Origin: Aplidium turbinatum
Lineage: Eukaryota; Chordata; Ascidiacea; Aplousobranchia; Polyclinidae
NCBI GenBank assembly: GCA_918807975.1
Contig: OU964924.1
Span: 16,909,695-16,973,694, forward strand
Reading direction: 5' to 3'
DNA: 64,000 nucleotides
Within the stretch, counting starts at the first letter, position 1. The number at the start of each line of letters is the position of its first letter. The translations under genes and the position numbers were made by a program. The notes below the pieces were generated by a model, which was not told the origin of the DNA, searched no databases, and saw nothing but the letters and a program-made list of their open reading frames with translations. Shown here piece by piece: positions 23,058 to 33,840 of the stretch.

Positions 23058-23193
23058 CAAGGTTAGCAGTAGTACTATTTTTTGTGCTTACGTACCACAA
23101 ATAGGAAAATGTCACATGGAGTTATATACCTACTCGTGCGTTGTTGATCAAAATAAAACAGTTTATCATCGTGTGCACTGTCTGCAGTTCACG
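23058..23193. other. Short insert fragment with LTR-like 3' end
   Basis: This stretch has no counterpart in the clean copy at 38866-40096. CTCGTGCGTTGTTGATCAAA followed by AATAAAACAG (23131-23165) closely matches 52050-52080, the end of the solo-LTR-like block. About 55 bp of TIR element 1 (GGCACCTTGCTATGCATTGC...) are present on both sides, at 23005-23057 and 33535-33588, as if duplicated by the insertion. Confidence 0.45.
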
Positions 23194-23984
23194 CAGCGTT
23201 GCCAGATGGGGAAACAGGATCAGTGCTTCCACTTTGAAGGATTTTATCCCGAAATCGGGATTTTTCAACGCTTCGAAGGATAAAAAAGGGATTTGAAGAA
23301 AAGAAGGATTTTTTAGGGATTTTTAACAATTTTACAAGGAAATTTTGTCTTAAAAAGGGATTTGTTCTTTTTAGCAATTTTAAAAGTTCTAAAAACGACT
23401 GGAATAACGATGATCAGCTGGTTTCCGTCGCCACTCGCCATCCGGAAACCCTCTCATTCTCTCTTCTTTCACCCATTCTCACCTTTCCGTCGCTTCTCGC
23501 TTGGTTGATTTCTATTCTCGGCATTTTGGGAATTGGAGTTTAGACGTAAGTTCAGTGAGTGAGTTAGTTTTAATTCTTTTAGTTAAAATTTGGTAGTCCG
23601 TTGATTTACGGTTGAATTTGAATAGCAATGACAAAGTTTAGTGAGCTTCGACGTACAGTGGCATGATAAGCTTAGGCTAGTGGTATCCTTCCGGTTTAGA
23701 AAAGTTAGTTATAGCCTATGCTAATCTATTATGGCGTGATAATACTAGAGCTAGCTAGGCTGTGTGCAGGGGCGTTGACAGGGGGGTCTAGGTGGTACTT
23801 TTGGACCCGGGCCCGGAATATTTAAGGGGCCCGGATTTTAAAAATTTCCCGCGACTTCAAACATAATCAAGATCTTAATATAATCAGATCTGAAGGAATT
23901 GCCATCAGAGGTTAAAACTGCTATTTCAGCCGTCAGATGGTAAAGTACCGGGCCCCCTTCTGGGTACTGGGCCCACCATCTCAG

Positions 23985-24345
23985 GGGGCCTACTAGTAAT
24001 AGACTTTTGCGTGTCAGTGACAACATGTTTTTTAGCTGCTAAAGTTTACTGTGTGTACTTCCATTGAGAAGATAATTTAGGTCCGGTACCAATGAGATGC
24101 TGGGCCTGGGCCCTTATATCAAAATATCTCTAAAATCACCACATTATCTTGGTCGTTATTTTGTGATAGAATTTCAGGGGGCCCACAGGTAATTGACTTT
24201 TGCGTTTCAGTAACAATCTGTTTTTTAGTTGTTAAAGTTTACTGCGTGTAGCCTACTTGTTCATTGACAAGATAATTTAGGCCCGGCACCAATGAGATGC
24301 TGGGCCCTTATACCAAAACATCTCTAAAAACCACATTATCTTGAA
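23985..24345 (+). repeat. Approximately 185-bp tandem duplication in hAT-gamma
   Basis: Two diverged units. Each contains AATTGACTTTTGCGT or its variant, then TCAGT(A/G)ACAA, GATAATTTAGG(T/C)CCGG and CAATGAGATGCTGGGCC. Boundaries are approximate. Confidence 0.75.
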
Positions 24346-26804
24346 AAGTTAAAATGTGACAACATTAGTAAAATTACCTGTATTTGAAATAAAACAGGTT
24401 GGTTGCAATTGAATACTTGAAATCAAGACAGGCCCAATTCCTACAAAGGTGTGTTTAAGATAAATGTGTTTTAACTATTTTGGTTGTTTATTTTTTTGTA
24501 TTTTGTGGTAAAACTTTGGAATTGGCAACTGTTGAACTGAAACCGCTTTATACACTGGTAGTGGTAGGGTCACCATACTTTGTGTGCTACTGTTATAGGT
24601 TAAACCACGAAGTAGACAGCTCATTTTAAAATGATTGTCATAAATGGGCAAATTATACTGTACATATAAGACATTTGCATAACTTAATTGCAATGCCTTG
24701 TCTAAATTTTGCAAAAGCATAGATTGAAACCTTTCTTTAGCATAAGGTGAAAGCGTTCATGTTTTGTACGTAGGTTAGCTTCTCGTTAGCATAAACTTTA
24801 AGAGTCAGGTACGATTGATTTTGAAGTCTGCCAATAAGTAAACAAGACACATGAAATACTTTTTGTAATACTGGACTAGCTTAAAGTATGGTTGGTCTTT
24901 TGATATCCCATTTAACAATAAAATATTTTTTCTACATCTACCGGTATAACTTGCAAGGTAAAAGTATTTTTTGAAGTGTCAGAAGCTGCATTAAGGCTGT
25001 TGCACTTTTAGCTTAACGTTTTGGTTTTACAGGGTGTTTTGTTTTTTTAAGCTTTACTTCAAAGTGAATGTTACTGGTTTACAACCGGTAATCTAGTTCT
25101 AGAATGGTGTAACCTTGCTATGTACCAAGATTTCATTCAGCATTTCATAAAGAAGATGTCTTGTTTGAACTACCGACATTCTTGCTTTGAACATTTCAGA
25201 TAAACAAAACTCTCAAAGAGGAATTCTTTGAAATGGCTGAACATGGAGGTTTGTCAGAACCTAGCAAACTTTGCTTTGCCGTTATTGCAATTGGAATACT
25301 ATATTCGTTTACTATGATTAGCAATGGTGCAGACGTGCTGCAAAAGTTTTGCAGATGTTCCAAACAAGGGAATGTTTTTCTCCAAGCTCTTTGCATAGTT
25401 TTTTTTTTTTTCAAAAGTTATGTTGAGCCAAATGTTAAACCTTGAATGTACCAGAAACCATGAAGCATTTAATGCCATCTTTACCCATGTCTTTAATTGC
25501 TGTGGTAAGAACCAGATAAAGTGATCAGCAGGCCACAAGCTTAAGAACGACCACCAAAAGTAAGACAAACAATTCAAAAACTGACCTCAAAGTCAAAGGT
25601 CAGCAAGTAATAAGCGAACATTGAGTAGTGTAATAGGTATATAATCAATTAACCTGCCTTTAACTGTAGGCCATAAAAATGTTTGTCTTATTTGTAGCCT
25701 ATTCCATTTGTGCAGTCATATTTTGTTTATTGCTAAAAAATTGTGAACAGTAAACAAAATAGCATTTCTCATAGATTAATTAGCATTTCATTTTTAGCAT
25801 TTACAATCCCGCAATTATAAATATCCCTGACTTTACAGAGGTAGCTATCAGCAAGTGTAACCAGCATATTACATTTAGATACCAGTATAATAAGTATTTT
25901 ATGACAGTTGCCAGTATTTTGTTTGTGATTTCAAATCGTTGCTGCTTTATGTTTCATTTCTTTCCTTCCAAGCAAAGATGAAGCTATAACTTGATAGACC
26001 TGTGTTTACTATTAGTTATATTTCTGCTGTGTTCTGTACACTGCTGGGTTGATGATTGTTTATGAAGTTATAAAAGTTTAACTAGGTAGTAGTTAGCCGG
26101 TATTGTGCAGTAAGCATTATAACATTTCATTAAGCACCAGTAACCTATGAAGGCTTTCTGAGTACTGCAAAGTTGTCAGTGAGTGATGAAGCTGTTAGAC
26201 CTTACCTAGAAACCTATTAACTAGTGTTACACTGTAAATATTGCTCCGTTTTGTTAAAGATCATAGTAATTTTCTTATGTATGCTGGGATTCCTGTGAAG
26301 TAGTTGCAACATGTGATGAAGTTATTAAACTTCATCTACATCAGTCAGCACTCATGCACCATTTCAATAACAACTGTTTTTAGCATGACCAATGGTGTTT
26401 GCATATGAAAAAATAATTACATGTAGAAAAGTTAATTCAACAGTTAGATTACAGCAACTGCTGCTCATAATAATTGTGCTTCTTAAATTCAGCAACCACG
26501 ATGTTCCAAAAATAAGGCAATTAATAAAAAAAATGTTTTAGTGAAATATAGCATGATTAACAACACGTTTCTAATAATAGTGTATCTTGTGTGAGTAGTT
26601 AATATACCATGTACGCCATTCTGTGCTGTTATGGATTAACACTGTTCTGTTGTGAATTGAAAGTATATCACTAGATTGGTAAACTATTGTTTTTATCGTA
26701 CTTAAGTTCCTGATTATGCACATTTGAGTACACTTGAGTTTTCATGTTAGCATTTTGATTGGGTACTTGTTAGCTTTTTGAAAGTATTGTATAGGTGAGT
26801 GGTT
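24346..26804. other. AT-rich interior of hAT-gamma, no gene seen
   Basis: Only short frames without family resemblance occur. The 70-residue frame at 25233-25445 begins plausibly (MAEHGGLSEP) but has no recognisable domain. I treat this stretch as non-coding transposon interior. Confidence 0.4.
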
Positions 26805-26960
26805 TAATCAATCAATCACTGGTTTATTTTTTTCACAAAATATCACATCAAATGCACTGGTACATTACATAAAAGTGAGATAGGAAAGAAGCGAAAGACC
26901 TTATGAGGTCACCAAGTCAGCCTCCACCTCGGCGATTCTATAAGGCAAAACATAATTACC
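26805..26960 (-). mobile_element. LINE/SINE 3' tail fragment with ATTG repeats
   Basis: On the minus strand the stretch reads toward an AATAAACCAGTG end followed by ATTGATTGATT. Short tetranucleotide tails of this kind end L2/CR1-type LINEs and their SINEs. Similar AATCAATCAATC tracts occur near 9300, 31020 and 32330. The family was not identified. Confidence 0.4.
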
Positions 26961-28189
26961 ACTTGGTGAAAGTGTTAAAATGTTGTTTGTTAAAGCATTT
27001 GTGAATTCACTATTTTTTGCACTTCTGAACTGTTTTGCTATGTTGTGGCTATACATTTAAAAATAATAGGTTAGTGAAATTTCAAATGCCAATTGTAATT
27101 TTTGGAAAAAATTGCTTCCAAATGTAGGTAACCAATTTAAAATTCTCATAATTTTGTCAATTCTTGTCCGATGTAAAAAATTGTATGAACTCAATGTGAT
27201 AAGCATGTCAAATTTTGATACCAGCTTCTACTGTGTGATATAAGATCTGGGTTGAATGACCCATACGCTTCATGACCGTTGCCAGTATGTTTAGAAATCG
27301 TTAACACTTTTGGCTTTCATTGCAAGCAAAGGTGTAGCTATGACTTGATAGACCTGTGTTTGCTCTTATTTACATTTGTATTGTTTTCTCAACTGGTGAG
27401 AAAGTCTAGTGAAGTGAACCACCTTTCCATATCAGTGCAGTTAACATACACACTATATTATCATAAGTCTGCTTGCCAATAAAGGGCTCAAAATTATTTT
27501 GGCCCAGGGGGCCCACAAAAGGCTTAACACAGCACTGCACTTCAGCTTTCTGGTGGTCAAATAGCCACTTCAGCCACCAAACAGTAAAATAAGAATTTAG
27601 TTTAGTCTAGTATAGTGATTTCCCTAACCATGAATATATATTACCCAAAACACGAATTTCAACATAAACAGGTTAATATTTGTTTAAACACAAACTGAAA
27701 TGGCACAGGTAAAAAGATTGCTATCCCTGTTTCTGCACTAAAAATTGCATTGCACTGCACTAAAAACTGCACAAAACCGCTTTTCAGATTGCAGCAATCA
27801 GCAAATGTTTGATCAAGGCCCAAACACCTTTCCGAAATCAAATTGAAAACTTTCTGACTGTCTGCACTACCTTTGCTGTAAATTCTCTTCTGGTGAGCCT
27901 AGAATACTCTAGCGCCATGTGACAAATAAAAGTTCAAAAAAGCAATCGCTAGATAGAGATAGTAAGTTTTGCGGTTCAAGAAATTTTAAGATTGCGCAAG
28001 ATTTGTTAAATGACCATGCTTAAACGACATCAATAAAAGTTTGTACACAACCTTTATTTTCATAACATAGTCGATGAAGGCCGAAGGGGGCCCGAAAATA
28101 AATTGGTACCGGGCCCGAGAAATCCTGTCAACGGCCCTGGCTGTGTGTAGGATATGTATAGTGTACAAAGTCAGACCGAGTCAGTATCA

Positions 28190-29230
28190 TGAATAGGCCT
28201 AGTATCTTAAAGTTTTTCATCAGTCTCAGATGATTGTGAAGATGTTACTGACAAGGAGAAAAAAGAGATAGCCTAGCCTATAGAGTTGAACAATAGGGTG
28301 GCTCGTTTTTGAACTTTTTTTTTTAATTCTCTCGGGGTAGTGGGGAAATGGTGCCAATGAGTGAGAAAACGCTCATGACAAAATTTGAGATTCGTAAAAA
28401 ATTGTCTTCAGCCTCCTCATGGGGCCCAAAAATCGAAAAATGGGGTCAAAAACGGAATTTTTTTCAAAAATATTTTTAGTTTGGGTAGATACAATATTGT
28501 TTAGATATATCTAATTAGCCTAAGAAAAAAATTTGAAGTCATTTGAACTATTCCTTTAGCTTTCTCACAGCTTCTGAAAATTTCCATTTTGCTGAAAATT
28601 TTGCATTTTTGTGGGTGGTTACATGATACATAATTGCGTTAGACATTTTACCAGCTATAAAACGTCATTGTATTTCTCTTTATAGACCTGCCCTGCGCTA
28701 TTGCGTCATTTTTTAATGAAATTGGGTTAATTTGGTAGGAAAAAGTGACGTCTTTTATTTGAATTTACGTCACTGACGAAGTTTGTAGTTATGTAACCAC
28801 AAATAAAAATGCGAAAACTCATTGGCACCATTTCCCCACTACCCCGAGAGAATTAAAAAAAAAAGTTCAAAAACGAGCCACCCTATTGAACAAGTTACGG
28901 TAGCACATCAAGGAAAACCAAACTAGACACAAAAAATAAGTTTATTAATGGATGGATATTGGATACGGTAATTCGTTACTGGACATTTACCACCTGTACA
29001 TTTTCAGTGTTAGGGAAAAGTTAGGAGTCTGGGTGGGAAAGATTAGAGTGGTACCGGCACCGTAATTGGTAAATGATGTCCAGGACTCCGGGTGGTAAAT
29101 GTCCCAGAACCGACTAACTGACAAGCAGTTTTTTGGCTGGACAGTGAACAAAGGAAGTAAACCATGTTATTGTAAAATATGTGTAGCCTACTATTCTAGT
29201 AAAACAACGTTGCTTCGACATATTGAGCTA
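28190..29230 (+). pseudogene. Decayed duplicate of the hAT-beta BED-finger exon
   Basis: It starts with a block matching 29243-29340 (ATGAATAGGCCTAG..., TTTTCATCAG, GATTGTGAA). The TAGGGTGG element then interrupts it. Near 29110-29225 it resumes with a finger-like stretch (FFGWTVNKGSKPCYCKIC and TTLLRHIEL) parallel to the intact copy. A further small insert with GGACATTTACCACC inverted ends lies at about 28979-29106. It is the non-functional half of a tandem exon duplication. Confidence 0.65.
28294..28885. mobile_element. TAGGGTGG element, complete short copy
   Basis: Nearly perfect terminal inverted repeats of about 66 bp begin TAGGGTGGCTCGTTTTTGAA and include CTCTCGGGGTAGTGGGG. The exact 8-bp duplication TTGAACAA flanks it (28286-28293; 28886-28893). 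It is 592 bp and non-coding. The TSD length and the YARNG-like tip fit the hAT superfamily, although P-type elements also make 8-bp duplications. A second copy is at 50639-52344. Confidence 0.9.
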
Positions 29231-29242
29231 TAAACAATAGGC

Positions 29243-29614
29243 ATGAATAGGCCTAGGCCTGAATTTTCATCAGCTTCAAATGATTGTGAATATGTTACTG
29301 ATGAAGACAGAGAAAAAAGATGTAGAGTTGATAAAGTTAGTGCATCAAATAAAACCAAAACTGCATACAAAAATAAATTTGTTAAAGGATGGCAAACTGA
29401 CAAGCGGTTTTCAGGCTGGATATTGAATAAAGACAGCAAACCATATTGCAAAGTATGTGGCACTTTTGTGTACTGTACCAAAACAGGGTTAATTCGGTAC
29501 GCTGCTACAGAAAAGCATCAAGCTAACTTTAATTCGGCAAGAAACACTGTAGGGGTCTCGGCAATGTTCGAAAGAAATAATGACACTAAATCTAATGACA
29601 TTGAAATAAAATGA
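29243..29614 (+). CDS. hAT-beta N-terminal BED-type zinc finger exon
   Basis: A 123-residue frame. An acidic, basic-patch N-terminus is followed by FVKGWQTDKRFSGWIL and PYCKVCGTFVYCTKTGLIRY...EKH, a C-x2-C...H-x-H type finger as in BED/TTF-type fingers at the N-terminus of many hAT transposases, which bind the terminal repeats. There is no catalytic region behind it before the element ends at 30505, so it may encode a stand-alone DNA-binding fragment or be one exon of a decayed gene. The frame ends at a TGA shortly after a Lys/Asp-rich stretch. Confidence 0.65.
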   Translation: MNRPRPEFSSASNDCEYVTDEDREKRCRVDKVSASNKTKTAYKNKFVKGWQTDKRFSGWILNKDSKPYCKVCGTFVYCTKTGLIRYAATEKHQANFNSARNTVGVSAMFERNNDTKSNDIEIK

Positions 29615-30054
29615 TGCTCAGATTCCATCCTATAGCAGGCCTACTCAACAGTATGTTCTGATTCATAAAGTTATGAAATATGTGTAATTTCTTGTAATAA
29701 CTAAAATGACAACCTTTATTCAGGTCATACTTTTGAAGTACCAGTCGGTAATAAATTTCATGAACAGCAAGGGCAACACTGATGCAGAGTCAGTCTTAGA
29801 AATTTAATTTTGTATCAAGATTATCACCTATTCAGTCTGTTCCAATGACTATTGTTCCTCTGTAGCCTGAATGAGTGTAATTTGGTTCATTTTGCCTTTT
29901 TTTTTCACCTCTTAGGCTACATATGCAGTGCCAGTGTTCACTGTTCACAATTAGTAGGCTAATGTTTTTAATAACTGAGTTTGAGTGTTAAGAGTATTAA
30001 CTGAGTGTTACTGTGCTCCTATGATGTAATCATGTGGTGTTTATACTACAGCAG

Positions 30055-30144
30055 GTGTGAATGTGTTGAGATACTTCAAGAAGTATCTCAACACATTCAC
30101 ACATAAATAATACACCACACAAGATAGTGTGGTGTATTATTTAT
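30055..30144. repeat. Two adjacent perfect hairpins
   Basis: The first hairpin has 23-bp arms (30055-30077 and 30080-30102) with a 2-nt AA loop. The second begins at the very next base with 18-bp arms (30103-30120 and 30127-30144) and the loop AAGATA. Both are without mismatch. They lie about 360 bp from the right end of hAT-beta. Confidence 0.9.
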
Positions 30145-30671
30145 ATTTCCTGCCATAATGCCACTGGACATTAATATGTCAAATTTATGGTATTAGATTG
30201 GGTTTGTCAACTAAATCAGCCATGCTACTGCCTGCAAGGTGTTGTTTTTTGTAGCAATTTGAATAGCCTACCGTACCACTTCTTCAATTCACTGATTTTC
30301 TGTTCTTTCAGGTTAAAACGTAACTTAGGTGAGATTAAAAACTTTAAAGTTGTATTATTGGCACCTTTTTTAACTTAAATAACGTCAAAAATAACATCGC
30401 CTATCAAGGAAATTTTGAAGGATTTCCGACTGAGAAAAAAGGGATTTTTCAGGACAAAAAAGGAAATTGAAGAGGATTTATCAATTGTCAGAAGTGGAAG
30501 CACTGAACAGGATACCAAATAAAAAAATTCTGGTGGAATTTAGAGGTCTTTGGTGCCAAGCTTTTTGACCTTGGAACCAGACAACTTTTTGGTGAAATCT
30601 GGTGAAATTTTCCCCACTCCAGTTTTACAAAATTTTTTAAACATTTCAGCCAAAACTCTCCTCGTACAGAA

Positions 30672-31844
30672 CAGAGTTGCCAGATTGGGCTACTTATCGC
30701 GAATTGGGCTACTTTTAATTCGCTTCGCGACTTGAATTTGAAGGTTTGCGATTTTTTGACATTTGCGACTTTTTGGGCTACTTTTTACTTCCCAATGCCT
30801 AACAAAGATGAAAGTGGAATGAATCACAGAATAATCGACTTGCATCACGTCTCTCACTTTCGAGCGTTTTTACGTTTTTCTCTTCTCTCTTTTTTTGGTA
30901 AAAATGGCGTGATGACCACATCCACGTATACTGTTCCTAGCCAATGGGCGACTTGCTGAGTTACCCAGTTGGCCAAGTATTGTAGCCTCTATCCGCTTCT
31001 ATACGTTTGTTAAAATCAAATCAATCAATCAGAAGTTTCCCAGGGGTTTTTGTAAGTAGTTGCTATTGTTAGACTTAGAGAGTAAATTTTGTGATAGACT
31101 TATTTTTTGTAGTTAAGAGTTGAGTTTAGGTTTGAATTAGTAAACTTTAGACAAGATAAGTATAGTTTAATTAGACAAAGACTAGAGGTGTAGTGGGTAG
31201 TACCGTAATGTGGCAAATCTTATTAGCCTAATGTAGGCTAGCTGTGACAGTCTTATAATATTTTAAGTCAGCAACAATGGTAGCACAATAAAAGGAGCTG
31301 GTATAAAAGTCCCCTCTCCCCCCCTGGTAACTCATGACAAAGAGGAATTGACCAAAACATGTGGATTGAAGTGTGTGAACAGCAAAGGTAAAGTAGTTTC
31401 ACCCTATATGTTTGGTCAAGTCCTGTCTTTGTCATGAGTTACCAAGGGGGGGACTTGTATACCAATAAAGCTAATAGAGTGACTCTTCTCGTTAATCTTT
31501 ATTGTTGGTGTAAGCATTATTTTGCATATATTTCTGCTCTTGTAGCCTATATATTTGATAGTTCATGTGATCTTTCCGATTACTGACTGTAAATATAATC
31601 TTTTTTCTGTTTAGGTAATTTAACATCTCATATATTATTATTATTATTAAGGTTGTAAAGTTTAATTGTACAGTAGGAGCTGATACACTATGCAATATCT
31701 TACAATTGGGACATGTTCAAAATTTATGCAACATACAAAATGCAATTTTCCTTGAAAGAAAAACATCGTGCAGAAATTGGGCTACTTTCAAATCCATTTC
31801 GCTACTTTTTTGCTACTTTTTGTGAAAAAAATCTGGCAACTCTG
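30672..31844. mobile_element. hAT-delta (inside hAT-alpha)
   Basis: TIRs CAGAGTTGCCAGAT and the inverted ATCTGGCAACTCTG are flanked by exact GTACAGAA duplications (30664-30671; 31845-31852). It has a GGGCTACTTTT-rich subterminal stretch on both sides and a CT-rich, promoter-like region near 30840-30910. No transposase is visible. It contains a 162-bp hairpin element at 31301-31462. Confidence 0.92.
31301..31462. repeat. 162-bp hairpin (foldback) element
   Basis: The left arm GTATAAAAGTCCCC...GGTAACTCATGACAAAG and the right arm ending CTTTGTCATGAGTTACC...GGGGACTTGTATAC are inverted copies, joined by a short spacer (ATGTGG...AAAGTAG). No clear target duplication. Possibly a small MITE. Confidence 0.75.
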
Positions 31845-31852
31845 GTACAGAA

Positions 31853-33493
31853 AACGTATTGCAAGAGATTTGCGCATGTGTGATGGCAGTGTATTGCAAG
31901 TTCAGAGTGACCAATTTGCACTCTTCAATCAATCTTTTGAATTTGACAGCAGCACTGTACCAGCAATCGTGTAGCTTTTGCCACTGGCAAGGTTGCAGGC
32001 AGTGGCGAGACACTGCTTTTTGGAGAGTTCTTTTTACCAAAAAACTGGCCCAAATCAATGACAAGTTTGAAGGAGGTTGTTTTTTGCCCAAAAACTAAAA
32101 GTTTATCAACATCAGTGACCTTATATAGGCTACAGGCCACTTATTTCATTTTCTTGGACATCCTGAGCAGGATATGCAAAAGTCTTTCAATTTTTTTCAT
32201 CGGGATGTTATTGCATCTTTGAGTGCATTTTAACCCTGGCAGTAAATGTTGCCGGTTTTGAAGTAAAAATAGCAACTTTTTTGGTTAAGAACTTTTGATG
32301 TTTACTGGTAAATATGACTGCTACAATCAATCATCAATCAATCATTTTATTTTTCGTCATTAACGCGTTCGGGACGAAAAAGATACTATAACTACAAAAA
32401 TCTATATAAACCTACCAGCACGTTAACGAACGGGAAAAGGTGGCAAAACCTTGAAAGTTTTAAAACATGCCTGAATGAAAAATTATGTAGTAGGCTATAT
32501 ATCAGTGTCACGATTTCTTTCTATCTCTTACCAGGAAAAAGACTTGGAAAGATTCAATGACGTAGTTTAAATGGTCAAACCGAAAAGCAGTCAATTAAAT
32601 GTCGAATAATTCTACTAGTGAAATGATAATCTGACTTCTTGAAGAACTTTAACGAACGGCTTTTCAAATAACTCTAAATTCGAACACAATTTATATCAGC
32701 ACCAATTCTCATCTACTTGTATTCAATTACTTCAAGTCTCAATCACCAATAATTTCTGCATAAACTACCAATCCACAACTCATAACACAACTCTCATAAC
32801 CAACTCAATAATAATCATCATAATAATCCATTACGCAAATTACACCACTATTTATAAAAGGTTTGTTCGGTCTAGTAACTTCGAGAAGGTTACGTAGTGT
32901 TGCATCACACGAACTCATCGTCGGTCACGTAGCATTGAGCGGCATAAACAAGCAAGTTTAAAGAAGACTCGAGATTGTTACGTAGGGCCGAAGGTTGTAG
33001 AAAACACGTTACATAATTCAGATTTTGTCATCAGAGGTTACTTTAGGTCAATACCCGATAATAACACATCGCTCAAAATTCCATAATGAAAACAGCACAT
33101 TCTGTCAAGACGCAAAGCAGCCCGACGCGAGGCCTTACACATTGATTGTGACAATCAGTAGCTGACACGGCCACAAAACCCAAAAATAACAAATAGCAAA
33201 AAATAAAATAAAAACAGAAAGAAGCACACATGTAGTAATGAATGACAGCCTAATGAAAAGTGTTGTGAATTGAATTTGCCATTGAACAGTTATAATCCGT
33301 GTATGCAATGTGTGACAAAACATGTGTTTTCCATTTTCGGTTCATTTTAGTCTTATGTCTCAAAAATAATTTGTATTTTTAGGTGAAATTGCTTTATTTA
33401 GAGTGTTTTAAATATCTGGTGAAATTGTATGCAATCTGGTGAAATTTTAGTTACTTTTTGGTGCCAAGCAGCTTCCAGCATCTGGCAACGCTG
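31853..33493. other. Right body of hAT-alpha, non-coding
   Basis: Only short frames on both strands. Direct repeats of TCTGGTGAAATT near the right end (33415-33450) mirror those at the left (30540-30610), as subterminal transposase-binding repeats would. A LINE/SINE-like ATTG tail on the minus strand lies near 32320-32480. Confidence 0.45.
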
Positions 33494-33840
33494 AGTTCAC
33501 GCTCTTGGCTTACGCCGATTGAGCACTTTACTGGGGGCACCTTGCTATGCATTGCGCAAAGGTCACTGCTTGCAGCACTTTGGCATCTGTCTGCAGTTAT
33601 ATACCTGATATACATATGGGCAGCCTGTATTAGATTTATGGGTTACATATGGGCAGCCCATATTAGATTTGTGGGTTGAGTGTGAGCAACCCATAAATGA
33701 ATATGGGCAGCCTATATGGGGGCAATATGATGCCCGCGGACACAATGTGTATGGGCCCCATATGGGCATCTCACATGGGGCCCGTACATCAGCCCATATG
33801 GGTCCCCATGTGGGGCCCATATAGGTTTGCTGGCTGGGTA

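Larger units (their letters stand above)
23767..28139. mobile_element. hAT-gamma (inside hAT-beta)
   Basis: TIRs CAGGGGCGTTGACAGG and the inverted CCTGTCAACGGCCCTG are flanked by the exact duplication GCTGTGTG (23759-23766; 28140-28147). The GGGCCC-rich subterminal regions on both sides match a common hAT style. No transposase motif could be read in the 4.4-kb body. It contains a roughly 185-bp tandem duplication (23985-24345), a diverged internal repeat (25900-26030 versus 27265-27395) and a LINE-like tail (26805-26950). Confidence 0.9.
23221..30505. mobile_element. hAT-beta (inside hAT-alpha)
   Basis: The ends CAGTGCTTCCACTT and the inverted AAGTGGAAGCACTG are flanked by AACAGGAT on both sides (23213-23220; 30506-30513). 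It inserted only 27 bp inside the hAT-alpha end. It contains a 5' non-coding part with a promoter-like CT-rich stretch (23400-23540), hAT-gamma (23767-28139), a BED-type zinc finger exon that is duplicated (28190-29614), a TAGGGTGG element (28294-28885) and two perfect hairpins (30055-30144). The catalytic part of a transposase was not found. Confidence 0.92.
23194..33493. mobile_element. hAT-alpha (hosts hAT-beta and hAT-delta)
   Basis: Terminal inverted repeats CAGCGTTGCCAGATG (left) and the inverted GCATCTGGCAACGCTG (right) are flanked by the exact 8-bp duplication AGTTCACG (23186-23193; 33494-33501). Own sequence is only 23194-23220, 30514-30671 and 31853-33493. No transposase is recognisable, so it is a non-autonomous or decayed hAT. 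The remaining body is AT-rich; a LINE/SINE-like tail with ATTGATTG repeats (minus strand) lies near 32320-32480. Confidence 0.9.
22315..33838. mobile_element. Minisatellite-bearing TIR element 1 (2-bp TSD), expanded by nested inserts
   Basis: The ends CCCAGCCAGCAAGCCCATAT and (inverted at the right) CCCAGCCAGCAAACCTATAT are terminal inverted repeats flanked by TA on both sides (22313-22314; 33839-33840). The element's own sequence is 22315 to about 23057 and about 33530-33838. The rest is later insertions. A 1.2-kb copy without them is at 38866-40096. There is no transposase, so it is non-autonomous. Subterminal sequence is rich in GGGCCCCATATGGGC-type palindromes. Confidence 0.85.

Noticed and set aside
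25233-25445. Small membrane-like protein frame (70 codons)
   Set aside because: No similarity recognised and no supporting splice or promoter context. Located in the non-coding interior of hAT-gamma.
22315-33838. A single giant 11.5-kb DNA transposon such as a Polinton
   Set aside because: Nested target duplications resolve it into many small elements. No DNA polymerase B, capsid or integrase genes are present in it.
33697-33840. N-terminal extension of the BEL-C RNase H frame
   Set aside because: The extension is translated terminus of the minisatellite TIR element, not BEL sequence.
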